A DNA stretch of 26,182 nucleotides from BTRG01 sp036986275 (GTDB taxonomy: Bacteria > Pseudomonadota > Gammaproteobacteria > Acidiferrobacterales > SZUA-150): positions 1 to 26,182 of the forward strand of contig BTRG01000035.1 in NCBI GenBank assembly GCA_036986275.1, written 5' to 3'. Positions 16,646 to 23,799 of the stretch are shown here, piece after piece. The translations under genes were made by a program, and so were the position numbers. How positions within the stretch are numbered: position 1 is the stretch's first letter; every line of letters starts with the position of its first letter. The notes beneath the pieces were generated by a model that was given only the letters and a program-made list of their open reading frames with translations, ran no database searches and had not been told where the DNA came from.

Positions 16646-16678
16646 TGACGTTTTGTGACAATGTGTAACAAATCGTCA
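16646..16678. repeat. Imperfect inverted repeat, 11-base arms
   Basis: TGACGTTTTGT (16646-16656) pairs with ACAAATCGTCA (16668-16678) except for one T/T mismatch, around an 11-base centre. It may be an operator or a hairpin in a long ilv leader. No T-run follows, so it is not a terminator. Confidence 0.4.
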
Positions 16679-16716
16679 CCTGGGGAATAGAGGAAGGGGC
16701 ATAAAAGGGACAGACC

Positions 16717-16796
16717 GGAGTGGTCGAATTGAACCGGGCACCTCGTTTTGAGTATTACTGCCCATTTCGAGGCGCCCGGTTCAATTCGACCACTCC
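16717..16796. repeat. Long inverted repeat (29-base arms, 22-base loop)
   Basis: The left arm (16717-16745) starts GGAGTGGTCGAATTGAACC, and the right arm (16768-16796) is its reverse complement except for one position (A at 16740 against C at 16773). It would form a very stable hairpin as DNA or RNA. No T-run follows. The preceding ATAAAAGGGACAGACC is reminiscent of sequences near REP-associated transposase repeats, so a palindromic REP or MITE-like element is the best guess. No transposase is encoded here. Confidence 0.65.
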
Positions 16797-16880
16797 ACGT
16801 TACACCAGGCTGCCAGATAGAGCATTGAACAAGTAGACTCGTGTTTAACCTTTTAAATAAGAGTTTTTATCCCTGTACTA

Positions 16881-16910
16881 TTGACCCTTGCTCCCCTTAT
16901 GCCTGAGAAT
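16881..16910 (+). promoter_or_regulatory. Candidate promoter of the ilvI leader
   Basis: TTGACC (16881-16886, five of six matches) is followed after 18 bases by GAGAAT (16905-16910, four of six). The start would fall near 16917, just before the two-hairpin leader. The -10 is weak. Confidence 0.35.
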
Positions 16911-16916
16911 CGGGCG

Positions 16917-17005
16917 AGGTGAGTCCTTTCCTGACTGATCAGAAAAGGATTTGAGACGATGCCCGCAAGCGGGCATTTTTTTATCCCCGGAGAGTTGCAG
17001 AGGTC
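16917..17005 (+). promoter_or_regulatory. ilvI leader with two hairpins (attenuator or small RNA)
   Basis: Hairpin 1: TCCTTTCCTGA (16924-16934), CTGA loop, TCAGAAAAGGA (16939-16949), with ten of eleven pairs formed. Hairpin 2 is the terminator at 16959-16982. No gene on the plus strand lies upstream for the terminator to serve, since the nearest is cysS, which has its own. The leader is therefore either an attenuator for ilvIHC or a short independent RNA ending at the T-run. I see no leader peptide rich in Ile, Val or Leu codons directly before it. Confidence 0.5.
16959..16982 (+). terminator. Strong intrinsic terminator 24 bases before ilvI
   Basis: ATGCCCG (16959-16965), CAAG loop, CGGGCAT (16970-16976), then a T-run to 16982. 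It is GC-rich and perfectly paired. The position between the candidate promoter and the ilvI ribosome site suggests conditional readthrough. Confidence 0.8.
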
Positions 17006-18745
17006 ATGGTGAAAGAGCTGACTGGCGCGGAAATTGTCGTGCGTGCCCTGGCTGACGAAGGCGTGGAATATGTCTTCGGCTATCCTGGGGGTGCGACCCT
17101 GTATATCTATGATGCACTGTATCAGCAGGACAAGGTCAAGCATATCCTGACTCGCCACGAGCAGGCCGCCACCCATGCCGCCGATGGCTATGCCCGTTCC
17201 ACCGGCAAGCCCGGCGTGGCCCTGGTAACCTCCGGTCCCGGCGCCACCAATGCCGTTACCGGTATTGCCACGGCCTATATGGATTCCATCCCCATGGTGG
17301 TTATTACTGGCCAGGTGCCGACCCATTTAATAGGCAATGATGCCTTTCAGGAAGTGGATGCCGTGGGCATTACCCGTCCCTGCGTAAAGCACAATTTCCT
17401 GGTCAAGGACGTGAACAAGCTCGCCGAGACCATCAAGAAGGCCTTTCATGTGGCCACGACCGGTCGCCCCGGGCCTGTGGTCGTGGACGTGCCCAAGGAC
17501 ATCTCGGCCCAGAGTGCCTCTTATAAGTATCCCAAGGAAGTGCATATGCGTTCCTATGCCCCCGTGACCGAAGGCCACCCGGGACAGATCAAGCGCGCCG
17601 TCGAGTTATTGCTGTCGGCCAGGCGGCCCATGATTTATATCGGCGGCGGTGTAGTGTTGGGCGAGAGCTCAAGAGAGCTGATGGAATTGGTGCAGCATCT
17701 GGGTTATCCCTGCACGCAAACCCTGATGGCGCTGGGCGCTTTTCCCAGTACCGATCCCTTGTCCGTGGGGATGCTGGGTATGCACGGGACCTATGAAGCC
17801 AATATGGCCATGCACGGTTGCGATGTGTTGCTGGCCGTGGGTGCGCGCTTCGATGATCGCGTCACCGGTGATGTGAAAAAATTCTGCCCTGAGGCCCGCA
17901 TCATACATATCGATATCGACCCGGCCTCGATTTCCAAGAATATACCGGTGGAAATCCCCATTGTCGGTACGGTATCCAGTGTGCTCAGGGAGATGATGAA
18001 AGCGTTGAAGGCCAGCAAGAAAGGCGCTGACAAGGCGGTCATCGCACCATGGTGGGATCAGATTAATGCCTGGCGTGGCCTGAATTGTCTGGCCTACGAC
18101 CGCAATAGCGAACTCATCAAGCCCCAGTTTGTGGTTGAAAAACTGTATGAAGCTACCCACGGTCAGGCCTATGTGACCTCGGATGTAGGTCAGCACCAGA
18201 TGTGGGCGGCACAATATTATAAGTTCGACAAGCCGCGTCGCTGGATCAACTCCGGTGGTTTGGGCACTATGGGTTTTGGGTTGCCGGCCGCCATGGGTGT
18301 GCAACTGGCCCACCCCAAGGCGCAGGTCGTGTGTATCACCGGTGAGGGCAGCATACAGATGAATATCCAGGAGCTGTCAACCTGTGCGCAGTATAATCTG
18401 CCGGTGAAGGTGGTTTGTCTGAACAATCGTTATCTTGGCATGGTGCGCCAGTGGCAGGAATTCTTTTATGACAAGCGCTACTCGCATACCTATATGGATT
18501 CCTTGCCGGACTTCGTCAAACTTGCCGAGAGCTATGGCCACGTGGGTATATCCGTAGATAAGCCCGGTGATGTAGAGGCAGCCTTGAAAGAAGGTCTGGG
18601 TATGAATGATAAGTTTGTCTTCATGAACTTCATGACCGACCAGACCGAGAATGTCTATCCTATGATGGAAGCCGGCAAACCACATAACCAAATGCAGTTA
18701 GGCCCCTGTGTAGGCGCGGTCGATACCGATCGCGAGCTGGCTTAA
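17006..18745 (+). CDS. ilvI: Acetolactate synthase large (catalytic) subunit
   Basis: Joins two pyruvates, or pyruvate and 2-ketobutyrate, in the first shared step of valine and isoleucine synthesis, using ThDP, Mg and FAD. It has 579 residues with three typical domains. Seen: FGYPGGA, catalytic Glu52 in TRHEQAATHAADGYAR, the central-domain stretch GVVLGESSRELMELV, GARFDDRVTGDV, and the ThDP motif GEGSIQMNIQEL continuing to LNNRYLGMVRQWQEFFY. The ThDP motif has Glu where GDG is most common, a variant I believe occurs in related IlvI proteins. The ATG at 17006 follows agagg. It is the first gene of ilvI-ilvH-ilvC. The symbol ilvB would be equally acceptable. Confidence 0.96.
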   Translation: MVKELTGAEIVVRALADEGVEYVFGYPGGATLYIYDALYQQDKVKHILTRHEQAATHAADGYARSTGKPGVALVTSGPGATNAVTGIATAYMDSIPMVVITGQVPTHLIGNDAFQEVDAVGITRPCVKHNFLVKDVNKLAETIKKAFHVATTGRPGPVVVDVPKDISAQSASYKYPKEVHMRSYAPVTEGHPGQIKRAVELLLSARRPMIYIGGGVVLGESSRELMELVQHLGYPCTQTLMALGAFPSTDPLSVGMLGMHGTYEANMAMHGCDVLLAVGARFDDRVTGDVKKFCPEARIIHIDIDPASISKNIPVEIPIVGTVSSVLREMMKALKASKKGADKAVIAPWWDQINAWRGLNCLAYDRNSELIKPQFVVEKLYEATHGQAYVTSDVGQHQMWAAQYYKFDKPRRWINSGGLGTMGFGLPAAMGVQLAHPKAQVVCITGEGSIQMNIQELSTCAQYNLPVKVVCLNNRYLGMVRQWQEFFYDKRYSHTYMDSLPDFVKLAESYGHVGISVDKPGDVEAALKEGLGMNDKFVFMNFMTDQTENVYPMMEAGKPHNQMQLGPCVGAVDTDRELA

Positions 18746-18755
18746 TGGGGCAGCC

Positions 18756-19247
18756 ATGAGACATATCATTTCGATATTGATGGAAAACGAAGCCGGTGCC
18801 CTGTCACGGGTGGCGGGTCTGTTCTCCGCGCGTGGTTATAACATCAAGTCCTTGACCGTGGCGCCCACCGAAGATGAATCGCTGTCACGCATGACGCTTG
18901 TGACGTATGGCTCAGACAATGTGATAGAGCAAATTACCAAGCAGCTCAACAAGCTGGTGGATGTGGTCAAGCTGATAGACCTGACCGAGGGTGCACATAT
19001 CGAACGTGAGATGATGCTGATCAAGATCAGCGCGAGCGGTGAAATGCGTGAAGAGGTGCACAGGTTGGCCAGTATCTTTCGTGGCCGGATTATAGATGTT
19101 ACGGATGTCACCTATACCGTGGAGATGACAGGCGACAGCAACAAGCTGGATGCCTTCATAGAGGCCTTGGGCTCGTCTGCTATTCTCGAGGTCGTGCGTA
19201 CCGGGGTATCGGGTGTTAGTCGTGGGACCAAAGCACTTAAGCTCTAA
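18756..19247 (+). CDS. ilvH: Acetolactate synthase small (regulatory) subunit
   Basis: The 163-residue regulatory subunit activates the large subunit and confers feedback inhibition by valine. The N-terminal ACT domain (about 3-77) has ISILMENEAGALSRVAGLFS and the RGYNIKSLTV stretch. The C-terminal domain contains the GDSNKLDAFIEAL segment. It lies 10 bases after ilvI with a GGGGC-type ribosome site, so expression should be matched to the catalytic subunit. Confidence 0.96.
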   Translation: MRHIISILMENEAGALSRVAGLFSARGYNIKSLTVAPTEDESLSRMTLVTYGSDNVIEQITKQLNKLVDVVKLIDLTEGAHIEREMMLIKISASGEMREEVHRLASIFRGRIIDVTDVTYTVEMTGDSNKLDAFIEALGSSAILEVVRTGVSGVSRGTKALKL

Positions 19248-19256
19248 CGGGGTTAT

Positions 19257-19287
19257 AAAACTGGTCCTGTTAAACGCACCAGGTTTT
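19257..19287 (+). other. Hairpin in the ilvH-ilvC gap
   Basis: AAAACTGGT (19257-19265) can pair with ACCAGGTTTT (19278-19287) with one bulged G, ending in four T. It may be a weak terminator or processing site that sets ilvC level apart from ilvIH. The short T-run makes strong termination unlikely. Confidence 0.35.
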
Positions 19288-19328
19288 CAGTAACGAATTT
19301 AACGTTTACAAGCATGTAAGGGGTTGAG

Positions 19329-20345
19329 ATGAAAGTTTATTACGATAAAGATGCCGATCTTTCCATTATCAAGGGTATGAAGGTAGCTATTATTGGTTAT
19401 GGTTCGCAGGGTCATGCCCATGCCAACAACCTGCACGAAAGCGGTGTGGAAGTGACCGTGGGACTGCGTGAAGGTTCTGCTTCGGTTGCCAAGGCCGAGG
19501 GCGCCGGGTTGAAAGTCAGCAATGTGGCCGCTGCCGTGGCCAGTTCCGATCTGGTGATGATACTGACACCTGATGAATTCCAGTCTCAGTTATACAAGAC
19601 CGAGATTGCGCCCAATCTGCGGCAGGGCGCGACCCTGGCCTTTGCCCATGGTTTCAGTATTCATTACAACCAGATCATTCCGCGCGAAGATGTGAACGTG
19701 ATTATGATTGCTCCCAAGGCGCCGGGCCATACTGTGCGCAGAGAGTTTAGCAAGGGCGGCGGTATCCCTGACCTGATTGCCGTATTCCAGGACGCCTCCG
19801 GCACGGCCAAGGACATTGCCCTGTCCTATGCCTCCGCGATTGGTGGCGGCCGTACCGGCATTATCGAAACGACCTTTAAAGATGAAACCGAAACGGACTT
19901 GTTTGGTGAACAGGCCGTGCTGTGTGGTGGCGCCGTGGAGCTGATCAAGGCCGGTTTCGAGACCCTGGTCGAAGCCGGATATGAGCCGGAGATGGCCTAC
20001 TTTGAATGCCTGCATGAGCTCAAACTGATCGTGGACCTGATGTATGAAGGTGGCATTGCCAATATGAATTATTCCATCTCCAATAATGCGGAGTATGGTG
20101 AATACGTCACCGGTCCCAAGATCATTAACGAGGAAAGCCGCTGGGCCATGCGTGAGGCACTGGAAAATATCCAGAATGGTGAGTATGCCAAGCGTTTTAT
20201 CCTGGAAGGGCAGGCCAACTATCCTGAGATGACCGCCCGGCGGCGACTGAATGCGGCCCATCCCGTTGAACTAGTGGGCGAGAAGCTGCGCAGTATGATG
20301 CCCTGGATCACGGCCAATCGGCTCGTCGACAAGAGTAAAAACTGA
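19329..20345 (+). CDS. ilvC: Ketol-acid reductoisomerase, class I
   Basis: Second step of valine and isoleucine synthesis: alkyl migration and NADPH reduction of acetolactate or acetohydroxybutyrate. The 338 residues are the short class I form. Seen: the Rossmann motif GYGSQGHAHANNL (23-35), LREGS with Ser50 and Ser52 that suit NADPH, FAHGFS with His107, Lys130 in MIAPKAPGH, and Mg ligands Asp190 and Glu194 in DETETDLFGEQ. AAGGGG precedes the ATG. It is 81 bases after ilvH with a hairpin in the gap. Confidence 0.97.
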   Translation: MKVYYDKDADLSIIKGMKVAIIGYGSQGHAHANNLHESGVEVTVGLREGSASVAKAEGAGLKVSNVAAAVASSDLVMILTPDEFQSQLYKTEIAPNLRQGATLAFAHGFSIHYNQIIPREDVNVIMIAPKAPGHTVRREFSKGGGIPDLIAVFQDASGTAKDIALSYASAIGGGRTGIIETTFKDETETDLFGEQAVLCGGAVELIKAGFETLVEAGYEPEMAYFECLHELKLIVDLMYEGGIANMNYSISNNAEYGEYVTGPKIINEESRWAMREALENIQNGEYAKRFILEGQANYPEMTARRRLNAAHPVELVGEKLRSMMPWITANRLVDKSKN

Positions 20346-20402
20346 TTCGGCTGCGCGGGAGCGTTATACTTAAGGTTCCCGCAAGCCGCTACTGGAAGCG
20401 CT

Positions 20403-21227
20403 ATGAGCAGGCCGACGCCTAAAGAAGTTACATCTACTAAAGAAGAGACCAGCGCTTCGTTCCGGGGCAGGCGTAAGCGTGATAATGGGTCCGTCGTTGT
20501 CAAATATGAACGCAAGGGCATTTACATACTGCCCAACCTTTTGACCACGGCCAGTTTGTTTGCCGGTTTTTATGCCATCGTCCAGGCCATGAATGGCAAC
20601 TTTGCCAATGCGCCCCTGGCCATCTTTATCGCCATGGTGCTGGACGGTCTTGACGGTCGCGTGGCCCGTTTGACCCACACCGAGTCCGACTTTGGCGCCC
20701 AGTACGACAGTATTGTCGACATGGTTTCATTTGGTCTGGCGCCGGCCCTGATTATGTATGAATGGGCTCTGTCCGGCCTGGGCAAACTCGGTTGGCTGGC
20801 GGCGTTTATTTACACTGCCGGGGCCGCTCTGCGTCTGGCACGTTTTAACACCCAGATAGGTATTGTCGATAAGCACTACTTCATTGGCTTGCCAAGTCCC
20901 TCTGCCGCGGCCTCGGTGATTGGCTTTATCTGGGTCTTGCACAGCTATGGTGTGCCGGGTAAAAACATCAGCATGTTGGCGCTGATGGTGACCATAGGCG
21001 CTGGTGTGCTCATGGTCAGCAATATCCGCTATCGCAGTTTCAAGGATTTCAATCTCAAGGGGCGGGTGCCGTTTATGGCGATATTGGCCATCCCGTTGGC
21101 CTTTGTGCTGATTTTTCTCGACCCACCGCAGGTGTTGTTTGGCGCTTTCCTGACCTATGCTTTGTCCGGCCCGGTGATGGCGGCCTTCCGGTTTATGCGT
21201 AACAAGGACGAGCCGGATACGAAATAG
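20403..21227 (+). CDS. pssA: CDP-diacylglycerol-serine O-phosphatidyltransferase
   Basis: Makes phosphatidylserine, precursor of phosphatidylethanolamine, from CDP-diacylglycerol and serine in the inner membrane. The 274-residue integral protein has the complete CDP-alcohol phosphotransferase motif: Asp81, Asp84-Gly85, Ala88-Arg89, Gly98, Asp102 and Asp106. Several membrane helices follow. The first 38 residues are a basic cytoplasmic tail. This is the multi-spanning type II PssA, not the soluble E. coli PLD-like enzyme. Its place between ilvC and leuA is common in gamma- and betaproteobacteria, without an obvious metabolic link. It lies 57 bases after ilvC. Confidence 0.95.
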   Translation: MSRPTPKEVTSTKEETSASFRGRRKRDNGSVVVKYERKGIYILPNLLTTASLFAGFYAIVQAMNGNFANAPLAIFIAMVLDGLDGRVARLTHTESDFGAQYDSIVDMVSFGLAPALIMYEWALSGLGKLGWLAAFIYTAGAALRLARFNTQIGIVDKHYFIGLPSPSAAASVIGFIWVLHSYGVPGKNISMLALMVTIGAGVLMVSNIRYRSFKDFNLKGRVPFMAILAIPLAFVLIFLDPPQVLFGAFLTYALSGPVMAAFRFMRNKDEPDTK

Positions 21228-21250
21228 CGCCTGATTTTATTGCCGGCATG

Positions 21251-21278
21251 TTGAAATAAATTTTTCAGGCGTTATAGT
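21251..21278 (+). promoter_or_regulatory. Probable sigma-70 promoter for the leuA leader
   Basis: TTGAAA (21251-21256, five of six) and TATAGT (21273-21278, five of six) are separated by 16 bases. Transcription would start near 21285, a few bases before the Shine-Dalgarno of the leader peptide. This is the best promoter match I see in the window. Confidence 0.6.
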
Positions 21279-21297
21279 TTGGGTTAAGGTTAAGGCA

Positions 21298-21399
21298 ATG
21301 AACAATTCACACCACATATTGAATGTTTTATTCCAAGGTGACGCGTCCGCGTCCCTGCTGCCTTGCCTGTCACTACGACTGCTGCGCGTCAGCGCATAA
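21298..21399 (+). CDS. leuL: leuA leader peptide rich in leucine codons
   Basis: ATG at 21298 opens a 33-residue peptide, MNNSHHILNVLFQGDASA then SLLPCLSLRLLRVSA, ending in TAA at 21397-21399. Eight codons are Leu, six of them packed into the ten codons at 21355-21384 (CTG CTG CCT TGC CTG TCA CTA CGA CTG CTG). AAGG at 21286-21289 is 8 bases before the ATG, and the candidate promoter is just upstream. Small hairpins overlap the Leu codons and the stop (GACGC/GCGTC at 21341-21354, TGCGC/GCGCA at 21383-21396). Stalling at Leu codons when leucyl-tRNA is scarce would alter these folds. No T-run terminator is visible in the 102 bases before leuA, so control may act on translation or by Rho. The function is inferred from composition and position. 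Confidence 0.65.
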   Translation: MNNSHHILNVLFQGDASASLLPCLSLRLLRVSA

Positions 21400-21501
21400 T
21401 ACTTAGCCTGGCGAGGCGATACTACGCACACAAGCCAAACCAAGACCCAACACTTAAGTAAAGTGGCATATTATGGTGCCGCCAGATGTTAGAGGACAGA
21501 C

Positions 21502-23046
21502 ATGGACAACTTAATTATTTTTGATACCACCCTGCGTGATGGCGAGCAAAGCCCCGGCGCTTCCATGACCCGGGACGAGAAGGTGCGTATTGCCAAGGTG
21601 CTGGAGCGCATGCGTGTGGATGTTATCGAGGCCGGTTTTCCCATTGCCAGCCCCGGCGACTTCGAGTCGGTCAGAGCCGTGGCCGAGGTCGTTACCGACA
21701 GTACGGTATGTGGCCTGGCGCGAGCGGCGGAGAAAGACATCGACCGTGCCGCCGACGCCATCAAGCCCGCCAATGCCGGGCGCATACATACCTTTATCGC
21801 CACCTCACCCATACACATGGAAGAGAAATTGCGTATGACCGCGGATGAAGTGCTGGCGCGTGCGGTCTGGGCCGTGAAACATGCCCGTGGATATACCAAT
21901 GACGTGGAGTTCTCTCCGGAGGATGCCGGCCGTTCCGACCCTGACTTCTTGTGTCGTGTGCTGGAGGCCGTTATCGATGCCGGCGCCACGACTCTGAACA
22001 TCCCCGATACGGTCGGTTACAACCTGCCTAGCCAGTTCGGTGGTTTGATCGCCGAGCTTCGCGAACGAATTCCCAACTCCGACAAAGCGATATTCTCCGT
22101 GCATTGTCACAATGACCTGGGGTTGGCCGTGGCCAACTCCTTGTCGGCGGTTATGAATGGGGCCCGCCAGGTGGAATGCACTATTAACGGTTTGGGTGAA
22201 CGTGCAGGAAATGCCTCGCTGGAGGAGATCGTCATGGCCGTACGCACGCGCCAGGATATGTTCACCTGTGATACGCGGATCGATACCACGCACATCGTAC
22301 CGGCCTCGCGCCTGGTGTCTACCATCACCGGTTTTCCGGTACAACCCAACAAGGCCGTGGTCGGGGCCAATGCCTTTGCCCATGAGTCCGGCATACACCA
22401 GGACGGCGTCATCAAGAAACGCGAGACTTACGAAATCATGCGTGCTGAAGATGTCGGCTGGGCCGCCAATCGCATGGTTCTGGGCAAGCACTCCGGGCGC
22501 AATGCCTTTCGTACACGTCTGGCCGAGTTAGGCATAGAACTGGTTTCGGAAGAAGAGCTGAATTCGGTCTTCTTGCGTTTCAAGGACCTTGCCGACAAGA
22601 AGCATGAAATCTTTGATGAAGACTTGCAGGCGCTGGTGACCGACCAGCGTATAGACCAGGCCAATGAGCGTTATAAGCTGGTGTCTTCCAAGGTCTGTTC
22701 ACAGACCGGGGAAACGCCGGTGGCGGAGATCACGGTCTCAGTGGATGGTGAAGAACACCCGGCCGTGGCCGAGGGCAGTGGCCCGGTGGATGCGGCCTTC
22801 AGGGCCATAGAACAATTGGTGGGCAGTGGTTGTGAATTGCAACTGTATTCCGTCAATAACATCACCAGCGGTACCGATTCCCAGGGCGAGGTGACCGTAC
22901 GGCTGGAGTTAGGTGGTCGCGTGGTCAATGGTCATGGCGCCGATACAGATATTGTTATCGCCTCAGCCAAGGCCTATATCAACGCTCTCAACAAGATCAT
23001 GGAAAGTGGCGACAGGGCGCACCCGCAAAAGGCCGATACCATTTAG
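21502..23046 (+). CDS. leuA: 2-isopropylmalate synthase
   Basis: First committed step of leucine synthesis: condenses 2-ketoisovalerate, from the IlvI/H/C route, with acetyl-CoA. The 514 residues form the bacterial LeuA1 type. Seen: FDTTLRDGEQSPG with Arg12 and Asp13 at the metal site, HCHNDLGLAVANS with the two metal-binding His, GLGERAGNASLEE, and HESGIHQDG in the linker. The C-terminal domain from about 390 is the leucine-binding regulatory region. A gttagagga sequence precedes the ATG. The leader peptide upstream suggests a second, transcript-level layer of leucine control. A 12-bp hairpin follows the stop. Confidence 0.97.
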   Translation: MDNLIIFDTTLRDGEQSPGASMTRDEKVRIAKVLERMRVDVIEAGFPIASPGDFESVRAVAEVVTDSTVCGLARAAEKDIDRAADAIKPANAGRIHTFIATSPIHMEEKLRMTADEVLARAVWAVKHARGYTNDVEFSPEDAGRSDPDFLCRVLEAVIDAGATTLNIPDTVGYNLPSQFGGLIAELRERIPNSDKAIFSVHCHNDLGLAVANSLSAVMNGARQVECTINGLGERAGNASLEEIVMAVRTRQDMFTCDTRIDTTHIVPASRLVSTITGFPVQPNKAVVGANAFAHESGIHQDGVIKKRETYEIMRAEDVGWAANRMVLGKHSGRNAFRTRLAELGIELVSEEELNSVFLRFKDLADKKHEIFDEDLQALVTDQRIDQANERYKLVSSKVCSQTGETPVAEITVSVDGEEHPAVAEGSGPVDAAFRAIEQLVGSGCELQLYSVNNITSGTDSQGEVTVRLELGGRVVNGHGADTDIVIASAKAYINALNKIMESGDRAHPQKADTI

Positions 23047-23052
23047 CAGGAC

Positions 23053-23080
23053 CACCGGCCCCGATACATCGGGGCCGGTG
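23053..23080 (+). terminator. Hairpin after leuA, probable terminator
   Basis: CACCGGCCCCGA (23053-23064), TACA loop, TCGGGGCCGGTG (23069-23080): twelve perfect pairs, 6 bases after the leuA stop. The tail is TGTATCGTTC rather than a pure T-run, so it may work with Rho or protect the 3' end. Positions 23081-23343 beyond it show nothing else I can support. Confidence 0.6.
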
Positions 23081-23343
23081 TGTATCGTTCGAGAAAACAA
23101 GCCGGTTATTGCTATTCGTGTTTCCGCGAATATTTTATGACTTGGTTTAAACCCTTGCTGAGCGTAGGATCTCTTTTGCTATTTTGCCCTGTGGGTTTGT
23201 GTCCTGATGTTAGAAAGTTGGGCCTTTATACGGATAAGACATTCTGCCGGTAAAATAAAAAGTTTCTCCAGTAAAATAGTCTATAGGGGCATCTAACAAA
23301 TGATCCCGAACCCTTTTTCGGAGTCGGACCCTGTAAATCTCTA

Positions 23344-23574
23344 CTAACCCCCCTTGCGCATCGGTTTGGTGGCATCGTGTATGACGTCCTTGGTACCTTC
23401 GAGGGCCCTGTCGGCCTGTTCTTTTACGGCTTCTTTTACCCGACTCTGGATGTCACGATTGGCGAAGGGGTTGCTGAACAGGGAATCGCCACGGCCAAAG
23501 TTAATCCCCAGCGGGAAGGCGACGACGGCGCCTATGATCAGGCCCAGTATCAACATTTTTATTTTGGCTTTCAT
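23344..23574 (-). CDS. Small single-span membrane protein, unknown function
   Basis: A 76-residue protein: a basic start (MKAKIK), one Gly-rich hydrophobic helix at about 7-26 (MLILGLIIGAVVAFPLGI), then a polar tail with a long amphipathic helix (SRVKEAVKEQADRALEG) and a basic end. This outline is loosely like YtxH-type stress proteins, but I do not claim membership. A good Shine-Dalgarno (GAGGAG) precedes the ATG on the minus strand. It is divergent from the cyclase gene across 225 bases, so the two may share control. A plus-strand frame over the same bases lacks these signals. Confidence 0.65.
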   Translation of the reverse strand: MKAKIKMLILGLIIGAVVAFPLGINFGRGDSLFSNPFANRDIQSRVKEAVKEQADRALEGTKDVIHDATKPMRKGG

Positions 23575-23690
23575 TTAATTCTTTCTCCTCTGTCTGGTGT
23601 CAGCGATGATAGCGGTCATAACGGGCCAAGGCCAGCCGGTGGTCTTGCAAGGTGGGTGGCGCGGGGAGAGAACCTCTTCCAAATCAAGTG

Positions 23691-23718
23691 CTTGTACAAG
23701 GAATTTTTAGTGTACACT
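23691..23718. promoter_or_regulatory. Two 10-bp palindromes upstream of the cyclase gene
   Basis: CTTGTACAAG (23691-23700) and AGTGTACACT (23709-23718) are each perfect palindromes sharing a TGTACA core, with centres 18 bases apart. They lie about 90 bases before the cyclase start, next to AT-rich TATATCTATAAC. A pair of related palindromes suggests cooperative binding by a dimeric regulator. No clean -35/-10 pair is seen. Confidence 0.4.
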
Positions 23719-23799
23719 TATATCTATAACAAAGGGTGGGTGTAGGATGCGCTGGTCGAACTCTTCGCCGCCACCGTCCGCCAGGTTTGGTATTCTGGA

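Larger units (their letters stand above)
16331..17005. other. 675-base intergenic region between the rhodanese gene and ilvI
   Basis: No long gene is present. From left to right I see a 7-bp inverted repeat with a Fur-like site (about 16411-16441), an AT-rich part with a tiny ORF behind a consensus Shine-Dalgarno (16558-16620), an 11-bp imperfect inverted repeat (16646-16678), a long inverted repeat with 29-base arms (16717-16796), and a promoter-hairpin-terminator leader before ilvI (16881-17005). Base use is more AT-rich than the flanking genes. The block must hold promoters for both divergent genes. Confidence 0.7.

Noticed and set aside
16768..16796. GGTTCAATTCGACC resembling a tRNA T-arm
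   Set aside because: It is half of a long inverted repeat; no acceptor, D or anticodon arm can be built around it.
16841..16906. GTG-started 21-residue ORF before the ilvI leader as a leader peptide
   Set aside because: No ribosome site and few Ile, Val or Leu codons; it ends before the candidate transcription start.
18341..18349. Glu in the GDG motif of IlvI (GEGSIQM) as a possible catalytic defect
   Set aside because: I recall the same GEGS wording in IlvI of pseudomonads and other proteobacteria, and Glu can serve as a metal ligand. Treated as a lineage variant.
21228..21271. CGCCTGA/TCAGGCG inverted repeat after pssA as a terminator
   Set aside because: The stem is short with a large AT-rich interior and no following T-run, and it overlaps the better-supported leuA promoter.
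23312..23327. CCGAA/TTCGG hairpin before the small membrane gene end
   Set aside because: A five-pair stem with no T-run on either strand; not strong enough to call a terminator.
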